Shown in pieces: positions 44,935 through 56,366 of a stretch of DNA of 64,000 bases. Position 1 is the first letter of the stretch. Each line of letters begins with the position of its first letter. The stretch is taken from positions 146,236,721-146,300,720 of the forward strand of contig NC_134530.1 in the NCBI RefSeq assembly GCF_050624435.1. Reading direction: 5' to 3'. The DNA comes from Tenrec ecaudatus. Taxonomy: Eukaryota > Chordata > Mammalia > Afrosoricida > Tenrecidae. The translations under genes were made by a program, and so were the position numbers. The notes under the pieces were generated by a model, which had not been told where the DNA came from, made no database searches, and saw nothing but the letters and a program-made list of their open reading frames with translations.

Positions 44935-45600
44935 ACACCACTGTGAATTTTCTGCTCGATTCCTTTTTTTCTTTAACTTTATTGTTAATTAGGTGAAAGT
45001 TTACAGAGCAGAAAACAGTTTCACATTCAACAATTCTTACACATTTTGATTCAGCTCTAGCCCTTTGGATTTTGTCCTTGGGTAAATTTCTGCTCTTTTG
45101 ATCGTAAAATGGAGGAGAGTTCAAGGCCATTCCTGGAGAGTAAGGACCGTAGTCTCAGGGGCTCTGTCAGTTTCTAGCTGGGCAGTAAGCTTGGTCTCTT
45201 TTATGATTATGAGTTCCCTTCCACATTTCTCTCCCAATCTCTCCTGGGCCTTCGATATGATCTTTTCCTGAGCAGTTGTTAGTGGTTGCTGGGCACCATC
45301 TAGTTCTGGACTCCGGGTTATGTTCCCCGATATTTACATGATCCATTAGTCCATTGCACTAATTATTGCCATGCCTCTTTCAATTATCATCACTCTTCCT
45401 TCCGCTGATAAGAAAAGGGCAGTCAGTAGTTCCGACTTAAATGGCTTCTCATGATCTTTTAAAAAGACCCCATTTTCTGTTTATTAAATTAGGGTGTAGC
45501 ACATTGTCTTTGCTTACAGAATGTGTAAGAGTTGTTGAATGTAAAACTGTTTTCTGCTCTATAAACTGCATATGCCAATTGATGTTGGTGTCTTCCCAAG
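44935..45600 (-). repeat. Afrotherian long interspersed repeat (LINE 3'-region-like)
   Basis: TTAGGTGAAAGTTTACAGAG, GGGCACCATCTAGTTCTGGA, ATCCATTAGTCCATTGCACT, and a second copy of the AATGTGTAAGAGTTG / GTTTTCTGCTC motif near 45520-45560. I recall very similar blocks as common in elephant sequence. The name is not certain. Confidence 0.5.
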
Positions 45601-45715
45601 ATCCTTTTCAATTTAATGAGTCTAGAAAATTTTCCTCAGAAGTAATTAACTGGCTTATTTTGTTTTACTGTTATATCCTGCTTTTATCCATTCTCATCTT
45701 TTTTTTTTTCTCTGC

Positions 45716-45800
45716 AGATCCCTCCCACACCTGTAGGACAGGGTAGAACTGCCCCTGTGACTTTCCGAGACTGTAATTTATGGAGTAGAAAGCCCCATCT
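45716..45800 (-). repeat. SINE fragment
   Basis: CTGTAGGACAGGGTAGAACT, GCCCCTGTGACTTTCCGAGA, TGGAGTAGAAAGCC. Confidence 0.75.
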
Positions 45801-46024
45801 TCAATCACACAAGAAAAGTCTTGAGGCAGGAAATAAATATCAGAATTGTGGAAAGTCTAAAATTTCTCTTGGACTCTGTTACCTCTCTGAATAATCTGTA
45901 AAGTTTTGAGTTTTAAAAAAATTACTTTCGCTTCTGTTCACATTCAAGTTTCCACCTTTTGCTTCTGTTTTTATCTCTTAATTATTTTTTTAGCCTTTAA
46001 AAGTTTTTTACTGTAGTATCCTGA

Positions 46025-46155
46025 AATGAGGGGCCTGCTGATCTACTTCCTAAACATCAACCACTGAACACCCTACAGAGTGCAGTTCTGCTCTGACACA
46101 CAAGGTTGCCGGAGTCAGAAATGACTCTGTAGCAACTGATAGTGATGTGCTGAAG
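46025..46155 (+). repeat. SINE, 3' part
   Basis: GGGCCTGCTGATCTACTTCC, ACACAAGGTTGCCGGAGTCA, GAAATGACTCTGTAGCAACT. Confidence 0.6.
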
Positions 46156-46321
46156 TGAGCTGATAGGATAACTATAGTCAAAATGCTTAGCTTTTGTAGC
46201 TGGTGTACTTGTACACATAGCCTCACACTGTATTAGTATTGTGGTCGTAGCATTTGTTAGTTTGTGTCTTCTATTAGTACATCACCACAAATGAACTGTT
46301 AATTCTAGGATCTTGAATCGT

Positions 46322-46510
46322 TGTTGTAAGGTGCTGCCAAGTTGATTTCAACACATGGACCTCCTGTGACCAAGTTGTTTTCTAGGCTGTAATCTTTATG
46401 GGAATCAGATTGCCAGGTCCTTGTCCCATGTAGCTATTGGATGGGTCTGAATCACCAACCTTTCCATTAGTATCCACGTGTTTAACGGCTGCTCCACTTG
46501 GGCTCATTCA
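46322..46510 (-). repeat. Afrotherian tRNA-derived SINE
   Basis: GTTGTAAGGTGCTGCCAAGT, TTGATTTCAACACATGGACC, GGCTGTAATCTTTATGGGAA, TTAACGGCTGCTCC. Confidence 0.7.
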
Positions 46511-46529
46511 GGGCTTGCTAGGGTTTTGA

Positions 46530-46728
46530 AAAGGCGCCCTGGGGCCTAACATTGGGCAAAGTGTTGGACTGCGCCCTGAAAGCTTGGTGACTTGAACCCA
46601 CCAGCTGCCTCACAGGAGAAAGATGAAGCAGGCTGCTTCCATAGAGAAACCGTGTGGAGCTGTTCTTCACTGTACCGTAGGGTCACTATACATCAGATTT
46701 GACTCAAAAGCAGTGTGTAGAGTTTGAA
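46530..46728 (+). repeat. Afrotherian tRNA-derived SINE
   Basis: GGCGCCCTGGGGCCTAACAT, CTTGAACCCACCAGCTGCCT, CTGCTTCCATAGAGAAACCG, GGTCACTATACATCAGATTT. Confidence 0.75.
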
Positions 46729-46754
46729 AGAAACACATTATGAGAAAAAGAATT

Positions 46755-47660
46755 ATACATGATTTTAAAAATCATTTTATTGGGGACTCTGATAGCTCTT
46801 ATAACATTCATACACCAATTGTCTCAAGCATATTTGTATATATGTTGCCATCATCATTTTCTAAACATTTACTTTCTGTTTGAGCCCTTAGTATCAGTTC
46901 CTTTTTTCCCTCCCACTCACCCTCGTGACCCCTTGATAAATGATAAATTCTTGTTTTCATATCTTACACTGACCGTTTTCTCCCACCACCCACCTACATT
47001 TCTGCTGTTCATCCTTCTGGGTTGGGGAGTGGGAGGGGTAATGCATCCATCATTGCCATTGGCTCCTCCTTCCTCTTCTTCCCCCCCTCCCCCCCACCTT
47101 CTCTCTACCCTCCTGGTATCGCTTTGCCCATTTCTAGGGCTGAGGGGTTTATCTGACCTGGATTCTGTGTGTCATGAGCTCTTACCTGTACCAGGGTACA
47201 TGCTCCACTCTAGCCATTACTGAAACACAGGACTAGGGTCATTCTGGTAGGGGGTGAGGAAGCCTCAAAGAACAGAAGACTATTGTGTGTTTCATCGGGG
47301 CTATTCTGAACCCTGGTTGACTCATTCCTTCCTTGTGACTCTTCTGTGAGGGGATGTCCTATTATCTACAGATGAGTTTTAGGTCTCTGCTCTCACCTAC
47401 TTCGTTCACAACAAGTAGGTTTTGGGTCTTCTGGTGCCTGTTACCTGACTCCATCGACACCTCATGATTCACTGGCAGGGGTGCTTCCATGTGGGCTTGT
47501 CGCTTCTCTGCTTGTTTAACTTCACACCTTTAAGACCCCAAACACTGTATCTTTTGATAGCCAGGCACCATCAACTTTCTTCACAGCATTTGCTATGTAC
47601 CCATTTTGTCTTCAGTGATCATAAGGATGAATTTCACAGAATGCCGGGTTATTAGAACGA
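46755..47660 (-). mobile_element. Tenrec-type long retroposon
   Basis: Full-length-looking inverse copy: AATCATTTTATTGGGGACTC, TGATAGCTCTTATAACATTC, CCCTTGATAAATGATAAATT, CTACAGATGAGTTTTAGG, CTTCCATGTGGGCTTGTCGC, TTTTGATAGCCAGGCACCAT. It extends further towards the 5' side than the plus-strand copies. Confidence 0.75.
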
Positions 47661-47805
47661 AGTGGAGGGAAAAAATAATTGATGTGAGAGCTTGGGCATA
47701 ATAGTAATATGAGAGCTCTAAACTGCATATTTGTAAAGTTTCTAATCCTTCAAATGAATGAATATTCTAACATTTTTAAGTTTGGAATTACTTTAATTGA
47801 ACACT

Positions 47806-48372
47806 GTGTTAGGGTTCTCTAGAGAGAGAAAACCAGGTTGCTGATAATTATATATATGTTTATAAAGATAGATATATAACACAAATATAAACAAATATAT
47901 AATATAAGAAATAAACAGTGAAGTTATAAACAGATTGATATATAATACAAGAAATGAACAGTTAAATTATAAAGCAGTACAAATGGCTCAGTGCGACCCA
48001 CTCCCATGAGAGTGCTGTGAGATGCTAGCAGTCCTTCGAGTCTTGAGGGCCGTCAGATAGTCCTCTGTGGAGAGAGAGCAAGGCAGGTCACCAACAGTCA
48101 GTCCCCAGCTCAAGAGATGTAAATTTCAATCGTGTGGTCTTAAAGGGACCTCTACTTACAGCGACACAGTCCACAGGCTAGGCGTCCCACAGGTAGTGTG
48201 CCCTTTAAATTGAGGCACAAACCAAGCAAGGCAGCTGCACACTAGTCCCATGATTAAAGAGCGAGAGACAAGAGAGGTGAGGCTCACCCAGCCACTTATC
48301 TCTCCGCCCTTCAATTAATCCCACTTGTGTTTATGGGTCAGGCTAGCACAATAAACTATCTCAAACACCTTA
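47806..48372. repeat. L1 3'UTR-like afrosoricid repeat, second subtype
   Basis: Starts GTGTTAGGGTTCTCTAGAGA, has a tandem AT-rich stretch with repeated TATATAATAYAAGAAAT units (47860-47970), and ends CACTTGTGTTTATGGGTCAG, GCACAATAAACTATCTC as at 8935-9456. Confidence 0.6.
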
Positions 48373-49967
48373 TTAGAATGAATATCCATTATTCCAGAAT
48401 AAACCTAGATAGAACAAAGAAGTTTGTTTTTATGGAGAAGGATCCATTTAAAATTTGTTTCTAGTTTGAGACTAAGGTTGTAATATACCAGGTTAATAAG
48501 GATAGTTATGATATTTTGTTTCTCAGTGTCCATAAAGGAACTTCCCCCCTCTTCCAACTTATGCAGGTCAGTTTTAAAATTGTATCTTGCTATACCACTT
48601 TTAATTCTTCCGTTGCTTTAGTAATGGCTTGTAGAGCCCCCTGGCATGATGTTTTTATGCTTAAGAAAATTGTTTTTATACGTAAAGTATCAAGTTCCCC
48701 ATAGATGGTAGCTCTACATTAATATGGGTGTGACTTTAAATTTAATTCTTTAAGATTATCAGGTAGATTAAGAAAACCCATGAGAAATTATTTTGGAAAG
48801 ACGAATTGTATAGTAATCAGACCCACTTTCACTTGTAAGCATAGATTTCAGGTAGGAGGCTATTTTGGTTGTGTTGCTTTTGCACCCAAATGGTAAGGAC
48901 TCAGGGACTTCAGTAACTCAACATTGACCAAATAGTGTAGTACTCTTTAACAAAAGAAATAGGCTCCTGTGCCTTTTAGGCTAGGACAGAATTTGTTTGG
49001 AAAAGATTCCTTGGAGTTCTAAATAAATGTTTCGTAACATCTAACTAGTATTTCACTCAGATGTCATATCGCTTACTTTAGACTATGGCCGCATTATAAT
49101 TCAGGAGCCAACCACAATCTGCAACCATGGCTCGGCAGAGTTTAGAGGATGTTGTCATCCTTTTATTTCCATTTTGCTTTAGACTTTAGACTTGGACTAC
49201 TGTCATCAATAGAACAAGCCTGAGATCATGTCACCACTCAGTGCCATCTGCTCACACACGTTTGTAAGCCAGTAGTAAGTGGGCTTTAGACACTGGGTAT
49301 AAAGAACCATTGCTTTATGGTGTTCTTAGAGGGTTCTGCCTGGGAGGCTTAAGTTTTCTGGGTTGAGCGCGTCCTACAGTGACTTGTCGCAGCGTTGATT
49401 TTTGCAGCCATCGTGTGTTTTAATACCGCCGTGTTGATGTATTGAAGACGGGCTTTTGGAGGTTTTAACAGTGCAAAGAAAATACTGTTTAATTAGCACA
49501 ATCAGTAGTGTTTTCCAATCCCTTACTTGCAAGTAAGAGAGCACTCTCTCAGTGAAGAACTGTCCCCTCTGGTTAATTTTCTCAAAAAAACAACTTTAGT
49601 CCTATAATCCGAAATAGTTTGTAGGCAATCATTCGTTATATACTTTGATATGTACTAATTTTTAAGTGCTCTGTTCTTATGAGGAAAAATTAATTACCAA
49701 TGCTTACTCTTTTTTTGCTTACCTATTTTTACTAAATTTCTGTTCATATGTAGAATACAGGCTAAAAGGAAACACACCAGAAGGACTTATACCGTTAACT
49801 TTAAATTGTAGAAATGAAAGTAATTTTTATTTTCATCTTTAAATAGATCCCTCCAGAATTTTATGTGTTTTATGATCAGAAAGTAGAGCTTCTAAAATAA
49901 ATTTGACACTAAATTTAATTAAAGGTTTAAAAATAAAGATTCCTAAGGGGTTGAATGAGTTAAAATC
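48373..49967. other. No recognisable feature (intron-like)
   Basis: AT-rich, no repeats that I can name, no exon. Confidence 0.5.
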
Positions 49968-50075
49968 TGAAAACCAAACCTATAGCTGTTGAATTGATTC
50001 TGACTCATAATAACTCTACAAGACGGAGTAGAACAGTCCCATAGTGTTTCCAACACTATAAGATTTACAACAATA
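49968..50075 (-). repeat. SINE fragment
   Basis: TTGAATTGATTCTGACTCAT, AAGACGGAGTAGAACAGTCC. Confidence 0.75.
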
Positions 50076-50084
50076 AGAAGAAAA

Positions 50085-50895
50085 TTATGATACAAAAGAG
50101 CTGACCAGAAGATTTCAAAGGGCAGCTTGAGATAACAAAACAGAATATTATCATGTAATGTGCAAAAGACCTTGAGTTGGAAAACCAAAAGGGAAGAAAA
50201 CTGTTTATTTCTTAAGCTCAAAAAACTGAAAAAGGAAAAGTCTCGAGTTGCAATATTGCAAGTATTTCATGGGCAAAATATTGAACAGTGCAGAAAGCAT
50301 ACAATGAAGAGAGACAAAAGATTGGCTGACATTCAACCATTTCAGGATGTAGTGTATGATCAAGAACCTGCGATACAGAAGGAAGAAGTCCAAGCTGCAC
50401 GTGAGGCATTAATAAGAAACAAGGCTCCAGTAATTGATGAAATATCAATGACAATGCTGGAAGTGGTCATTCTTCTGTGCCAACCGACTGGTAGAGATTT
50501 ATATTTTATTTCAAAGAAAAAGTGATCCAACAGAATATCACACATAAATAAAATTTTATTGAAGATAAGTTAAAAATGGCTGCAATGAATCCATCAACAG
50601 AGAATTTCTAGGAATTAAACCAGACTCTGAAGAGGATGGTAGACTAAGGAGAGTGATGTCAGATGAATCTTGACTGAAAACTGAGACTACCAGAAAGATG
50701 TTTATCTGTGTTTTGTTGACTATGAGTAACTTTTTGAAGAATGGAAATTCCAGAACACTTAAATTATGTTCAGACAGAACCTATACATAGTCCAAGGGGC
50801 ACACAGGAATACTAACTACCTGGTTTAAGATCTGGAAGGTTGTGTGCCAAGGCTGTCTCCTTTCACCATACTCATTTAATCCCTGTGCTTCCATG
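50085..50895 (+). mobile_element. RTE/BovB-like LINE, reverse-transcriptase region
   Basis: Plus-strand pieces of the LINE polymerase. From about 50120 the region before RT is recognisable (ENQKGRKLFIS), then KKEEVQAAREALIRNKAPVI, the run just before RT. Further on, GTTTATCTGTGTTTTGTTGA (the VYLCFVD region), CCAGAACACTTAAATTATG and GTGTGCCAAGGCTGTCTCC, TTTCACCATACTCATTTAAT follow the RT order. Gaps and stops throughout. RTE elements encode an apurinic-type endonuclease plus reverse transcriptase acting in target-primed retroposition. Confidence 0.85.
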
Positions 50896-51092
50896 CTAAC
50901 ACAAAGGGCAGTTTGAACCTACCAGTCCTTCCATGGAATCCTTGAGAGAATGAAAATCATAGATCTGTACATCATTCTGTTTCCGTAATGATTCATAGAC
51001 GTGGGGATGCCATGGAGCACTCCTGCTCTGCCCGTTAGTGTCACCATGAGTCCCATTGACTCGGTGGTGATGGTGTAGGGTTTGTTTGTACT
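50896..51092 (+). repeat. SINE, diverged
   Basis: GGGCAGTTTGAACCTACCAG, GGGATGCCATGGAGCACTCC, GTCACCATGAGTCCCATTGA, CTCGGTGGTGATGG. Confidence 0.6.
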
Positions 51093-51929
51093 AACTGTGT
51101 GCCGTAGTTCCCATAAGTTAAATGGGACACGATTAGCTTGATCTCAGGTAGGTTTCATTACTTATGTGTACAGTAAGTCTTTGACATCGGATACTTGATG
51201 TTTTGGGCTCCAAAATATGTAACATGGGAAGTTTGTAATCTGATGTGGGTGTCATTTTAAATCAAGTATATTTCAAGGCAAATGTGCCAAACAAGCCTCT
51301 TAACTAGGGAATTTAGTGTAGTTGACAGCACCCAAATTATCATTACTCAGCGGTAGTTTTTGTTCTCAAATCTTGTTTGATCTTCATCCTTGGCTTAAAA
51401 ACATTGTCCTTTTGTGTATTAATAATAGGGTTCAGAGAAAACCAGTGGTTATATAGTTTTTGCACTATGTAATAAAGTACAAATTTTATTTCAGTGATAA
51501 AATTTTTAGTGGTTGCTGTTTATATTTTTTATAAAATGACTCTAATAGAGATAATGAATAATATGTTTTGAAGAATTTTGAATCAAGCTCAGAATAAAGG
51601 GAGAGACATTTAGAGGGTATTCCTACATTTTGGGCCATTTTACATTTTTGTCACTTCAGGACAATTTCATAAACCTTTTAAAATATGAAATCTGGATTTC
51701 ATATTATGAAGTGTTGGTTATATATGTGCCTCATTTAGTAAGAGCTATTCCTCTTGTTCTCAAAATATACTACTAGGTCTCAAGGAGGTCTACAGAACCT
51801 CTGTTTTACTACCCAGGTGCTCCTTCAGTTATTTTGATGCAATCTTTGAAAATTTTCATTCTGACTGTTTTCATTGCTATCATAATTTTTAAACCTATAT
51901 TGTAATTTAAATGCCTTACCCCAAATCCA
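51093..51929. other. No recognisable feature (intron-like, AT-rich)
   Basis: No gene or clear repeat. Confidence 0.5.
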
Positions 51930-52290
51930 CTGTCATAAAGTCAATTTTTCCTTATAGTGACCCTATGGAGCGGTGGTTCTCAAACTGTGGGTCGCAACCC
52001 CTCTTGGGGTTGAAATACCCTTTCACAGATGTTGCCCAATTCATAACAGTAGCAAAATTGCTATGAAGTAGCAATGAAAAAATTTTGTGGTTGAGGGGGT
52101 CACCACAACATGAGGAACTGTATTAAAGGGTCATGGCATTAGAAAGGTTGAGAACCACTGTTACAGAGGATTTCTGAAAATAAAATTTTATAGGATCAGA
52201 AAGCCTCATCTTTTTCCCATGGAGCTGTTATTGGATTTGAACTATCAACTTTAGGATTAGCCGCCCAGTGCCTAGCAGCTGCAGCATTAG
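51930..52290 (-). repeat. SINE split by a SPIN element
   Basis: Reverse SINE: TAAAGTCAATTTTTCCTTAT, AGTGACCCTATGGAG, then after the SPIN copy AGGATCAGAAAGCCTCATCT, ATTTGAACTATCAACTTTAG. Confidence 0.75.
51971..52160. mobile_element. SPIN-type hAT miniature element (MITE)
   Basis: CGGTGGTTCTCAAACTGTGG, GTCGCAACCCCTCTTGGGGT, GAAGTAGCAATGAAAAAATT, CACCACAACATGAGGAACTG, GGTTGAGAACCACTG. Flanks CTATGGAG and TTACAGAG (decayed 8-base duplication). Confidence 0.9.
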
Positions 52291-52301
52291 GATCAAATAT
52301 C

Positions 52302-52470
52302 TGTGTTAGGCCGGTTGACTAGAGAAACGTATACAGAGACACTATATATGTGTGTAAGAGAGAGTTTTATATCAAGAAGTAATCATACATCAATAAAACA
52401 TCCCAGCCCAGTCCATCGTAAGCCCCTAAGTTCGATACTAGTCCATAACTCCTATTCAGACTCACTACCT
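52302..52470. repeat. L1 3'UTR-like afrosoricid repeat, truncated
   Basis: GTGTTAGGCCGGTTGACTAG, AGAGAGTTTTATATCAAGAA, CATCCCAGCCCAGTCC and CCTATTCAGACTCAC, then the match stops. Confidence 0.7.
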
Positions 52471-52732
52471 AACTTTTCATTGTCTATACCTTTTACTTTT
52501 TATTTTCATTTATATATAATTTATTCAAACCCAAGTGACACCAAGTTTATTATAGAAAAAAAAATGAGAAAACACCAATGAACCAGTGTTTCTCAACTTT
52601 TAAAAATCATTACCATGCTGTTCAGGAGCCTTTGTAGGTGTTTTCCCCCTCAATTGCCTTCCCTTTAAAAATTTTGATATCACAGGTACACTATCTTGTC
52701 CCTATTGAGAAAGCATGTATTTAGTGAAAAGA
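52471..52732. other. No recognisable feature
   Basis: Short AT-rich unique-looking stretch. Confidence 0.5.
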
Positions 52733-52906
52733 AAAACAAACCCGCGACCATCCAGTTGATTCTGACTCATAGCAACCCTGTAAGGATTCAAAGGCCGAAG
52801 AAACTATTTACAAGGGCACATAGCTTCCTCTTTGTCCTGCAAAGTGGCTGATGGATTGATTAGAGGCCCATTATTTACCCAGCAGTGCCACCAGAGCTAC
52901 AAGAAA
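52733..52906 (-). repeat. Afrotherian tRNA-derived SINE
   Basis: CCATCCAGTTGATTCTGACT, CATAGCAACCCTGTAAGGAT, CCCAGCAGTGCCACCAGAGC. Confidence 0.75.
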
Positions 52907-52934
52907 AAGACTAAAAAAGCTAAAAAGGAAAAAT

Positions 52935-53140
52935 CGATGTAGTTGACATAGGGTTGACTCACAGTGACCCCCACAGGGCAGGGGGCACCTGCTCCTTGGA
53001 GTGTCTGAGACTGTCACTGTTTTACCGGAGTAGAAAGCAAGAACGTGCGATCCTTCTCCCTTGGAGCACCTGCTGGTTTCTAACTTCAGACCTTGTGGAT
53101 TGCAGCCAAAGGCCTACCCACTACACCACCAGAGCTTCTC
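52935..53140 (-). repeat. Afrotherian tRNA-derived SINE
   Basis: ATAGGGTTGACTCACAGTGA, CACTGTTTTACCGGAGTAGA, TTGGAGCACCTGCTGGTTTC, CTACACCACCAGAGC. Two SINEs in tandem, same orientation. Confidence 0.8.
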
Positions 53141-54284
53141 CAGAAGGAAGAATGACCCTTAAATCTATTTCCTGGCCTGTTAAAATTTTGGTGTACAACT
53201 TTCTCAGTGGTTTCCATTGCCTAAATATACATAAGAACAAGGTCCTGTGCATCGTTATACTTTTTCTTATATGAGTTTTTCACGGCAGTGTATTTAATGG
53301 TGTATCTAGTGAGGAACACTGGTTGCTTAGGGTTCCATTAGTGAATTTGCTGTTGTTTACTTCAACGATTGTCTAGTCCTTCGTTTTAACTCTGAGGAGC
53401 TCTTCCTTGGGTAGAATTATGTAGCTAAATTTTTCATGCAGTTTCCATGCATCTTAGGATAATTTCAAGAAGTGGAATTATTTCATATTTTTCTGAAAGT
53501 GAAAGTTCCTTTCCCCAAAAATAACTGCAATTAACTTGAATATTTGTCCAGATTTTTCTTCTTTATTCTAACACAGTTTTATTTACCTACTTTTAATTCT
53601 TTTAAAAGAGGTATGGCTTGTACCTTAATCTTGACAAATTGCTTCTTTGCTTTAAGTATTTTGGAGACCTTTATATGTCACAATACACATTCTTTTTATT
53701 AATATTCCACTGAATTGCTGTACAGAAATTTATCCATTCTTTTATTGAAAGAACTTTTGTTTCTTTTGCATATATCTTTGTTTACATGTATATTTTTGTA
53801 TCATAATTTCAATTCGTATTAGGTTTGGGTTTTTTTTTAAGACGTCGTGGTACTAAATGTTCGACTCTTTTTACCCATTTCTATTCTGCTTCGTGCCTTT
53901 GTTTACATACTCGTGTTGGTAGCAGAATTACTGTAACTTTATATAAAATATTAAGTAAGCCAGTGTGCTTATTTATTTTTCATATTATAAATTTCTGTAA
54001 ATTCTGACTAAATTTGTTATAGGAACTGAAAACAAATACTTCAACTAGACTAAAGTAAAAAGAACTTTTCTGACAAGCTGCATTTTTAGACTTGAGAATG
54101 TTTAGTGCTTGGCAGGACGTAAGAACTCTTGAATAGTGAGCAAACAAGCTGTTGAATTTGCTTTCTGAGAGACTACTTGGGCCTACAACATTTCTGTCAT
54201 ATATACCTTTTAATAAGTAACTTACTGATCAAAGTATCTTGAACATTTACTCTCTGCTATCTAACTTCTGTCCTTTTTTATAGG
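53141..54284. other. Intron-like sequence, perhaps old L1M
   Basis: 53400-53830 has L1M-like words (AGAAGTGGAATTATTTCATA, TTTATCCATTCTTTTATTGA). Too diverged for borders. No gene feature. Confidence 0.35.
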
Positions 54285-54800
54285 ATGTTGTTAGGTGCTG
54301 CTGAGGCGTTTCTGATTCGCAGTGACAATACGTACAATAGAATGAAGCATTGTCCGGCCCGGTGCCATCCTCCCTGTTCTTGTCTTTGAACCCATGGTTG
54401 CCGCCCCAGTGTCAGTCCTTCTCACCCAGGAGCATCCTCTTTTTTGCTGCCGCTGTCCTTGACCAAGCGTGATGACTAGTTTCTCCTGACACCATGCCCA
54501 AAGTACGAGAGAAGAAGCCTTGAAACTCATGCTGCTTCTTTCTTCTTCTTTTTTAGCTATCAAATCACTTTTATTGAATAGGTGCTGGGGCAGTGGGGAC
54601 AGTGAGGTCTGACGACCGCAGTCCAGATGAATCTCACAGCTGCCAAAAGCCATTCTTGCTTCTAAGGAGTATTCTGGCTGTACTTCTTCCAAGACAGATT
54701 TGTTCTTTTGACAGTCCCTGGTGCTTTCAGTTTTCTTTGCCAGCACTATAATTCAGATGCATTGATTCTTCTTTGGTCTTCCATATTCAGTGGCTAAGTT
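54285..54800 (-). mobile_element. RTE/BovB-like LINE, 3' part, split
   Basis: Reverse of the LINE end: GATGTTGTTAGGTGCTGCTG, ACAATAGAATGAAGCATTGT, ACCATGCCCAAAGTACGAGA and, after an insertion (54540-54656), TCTAAGGAGTATTCTGGCTG, TACTTCTTCCAAGACAGATT. The minus-strand frame shows SVLEEVQPEYSLEARMA. Confidence 0.82.
54540..54656 (-). pseudogene. Short processed-pseudogene tail of unknown gene
   Basis: On the minus strand: about 95 bases unlike the LINE, an AATAAA signal (54570-54575), 15 bases, then an A-rich tail (TTTTTT on plus, 54541-54554). Exact 7-base repeats TGCTTCT flank it (54533-54539 and 54657-54663). This is the layout of a 5'-truncated retroposed mRNA end. The parent gene is not recognised. 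Confidence 0.6.
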
Positions 54801-54939
54801 TCAAATGCTTATGAGACAATTGAAGTTTTTATTTTAATTTTTAACATTTCCGGTCATGATGTACTTAGTTTAGATATCTCATGCTGGTGTGGTGTCTAAT
54901 ACAACTCATACTTCACCAAAATAGACTAAGGAGCCTTGC

Positions 54940-55182
54940 AGGTGCGGTTCTAGGGGCCATGGTAATGTAAGGGTCACGAGTTGGCCGCTAACCGAAAGGT
55001 CAGCAGTTTGGTATTATAAATTGCACCACGGGAGAAAGATGAGGCTGTCTGCTTCCATCCATACTGATAGCCTCGGAATCCCTATGGAGCAGTTCACTGC
55101 AGGAGTCTCCTCCAGAGGAACCCCAAGCCAAACCCGCTGCCGTCCATTTCATTCGGATGCAGAGAAGTCCTGTAGGTTAGTA
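54940..55182 (+). repeat. Afrotherian tRNA-derived SINE, rearranged
   Basis: GGCCGCTAACCGAAAGGTCA, GAGAAAGATGAGGCTGTCTG, GAATCCCTATGGAGCAGTTC, then an apparently inverted tail (CCAAACCCGCTGCCGTCC). Confidence 0.7.
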
Positions 55183-55206
55183 GTGTGTGTGCGCGCGCGC
55201 GCGCAT
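55183..55206. repeat. (GT)n(GC)n alternating tract
   Basis: GTGTGTGTGCGCGCGCGCGC: alternating purine-pyrimidine, CG-rich, so a short Z-DNA-prone site. Confidence 0.9.
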
Positions 55207-56164
55207 TTGCTTAGTATAATAATTTTTGCTTTATTTTTCCGTGGATTCAAACAAGTTTCTTTATGGGAATCACTAAACATTATAAACATATTATCCTTTG
55301 TTTTCCAGGGATTGTTTTCAGTGGACTGTAAGTAAAGCAACAAAAACACTGTTTTCCCCCACAAAGGTCGTTTCTCATTTAAATTTAGCTGCTCAGAACA
55401 TTACTCAAATCTTTAAATGTTGGTTCTGACCCTACTAGTAACTTTGATACTTTTATGAGCTTTCTATTTTAGAACACTCTCAAGGGATTTCAAATGTTCT
55501 TCGTGTTCTAGAAAAGTTAGTTTTCCTCTGTAATGAAAATTTTCTCTCAGAGAATATTATCCTCATTACTAGGATGAAGTATAATAAAATGAAATATAAT
55601 AAATGACATTCTTGACACATTGTTAGCCAGGCGATTCAGCAGGCCTATTTTCTAAGAGTGGCCTCTGTTGGTTACAGCTGCGTTATGACTACACCTCGTT
55701 TAGGCTTATTACAGAGATTCAGAGATTCACCTGGCTTGGGGGGGTGGGGGCGGGTCTCAGGGTTCTTTATCCAGGGAGACGATTGACCTTCTTGGAGAAG
55801 GAGTGGTCTCTTGTGAAGTTGATTTGTTTAGCCCCTACACTGGTTCTTATTTCTACTTAACAATGTATAATTTATTTATAGGAACTAACATGTCAAATGC
55901 AGTTTTATCTGTTGAGGTTTGCCACTTTAGGTGGGAGATGTTATTATTTGGCAGGAAGTTTAGCTTACATACTTTGCAAATATAGACAAACCTGGATTTT
56001 TATCTCAGAGTTACAATAGTACAAATGACAGCTGCACTGAAGCATTCACTCCTGGTGACTTTAGAAACTGGGCCAAGCCTGTGAGATTCCTCTGATACTG
56101 CCTTTCCCCCATTGCCTACATCTTTCTGAAAGCCGTATAAAAACTTCAATTGCACTTAAATGAA
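55207..56164. other. No recognisable feature (intron-like)
   Basis: A G-rich patch GGGGGGGTGGGGGCGGG near 55738-55756. No exon or named repeat. Confidence 0.45.
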
Positions 56165-56366
56165 CACTGAAAAACCAAACCCACTTTCATCAGGTCCTTG
56201 TCCTATTCATAGTTCTCAGAGAAGACAGGGTCGAAGAACTACCCCTTTGGGTTTCTGCGGTTGTAAACCTTTATTGGCAGCAGAAAGCCTAATCTTTCTT
56301 CCTAGGAGGCACTGCTGACCTTGTGATTAGCAGCCCAATGAATAACCCACCAAACCACCAGTTTAA
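56165..56366 (-). repeat. Afrotherian tRNA-derived SINE
   Basis: CAGAGAAGACAGGGTCGAAG, GGCAGCAGAAAGCCTAATCT, CTGACCTTGTGATTAGCAGC, CACCAAACCACCAG. Confidence 0.75.

Noticed and set aside
45690-45760. Pyrimidine tract plus CTGCAG as a splice acceptor
   Set aside because: The sequence after it is a reverse SINE, not an exon.
46759-47223. 154-codon hydrophobic open frame
   Set aside because: It lies antisense in the long retroposon and is not kept open in the other copies.
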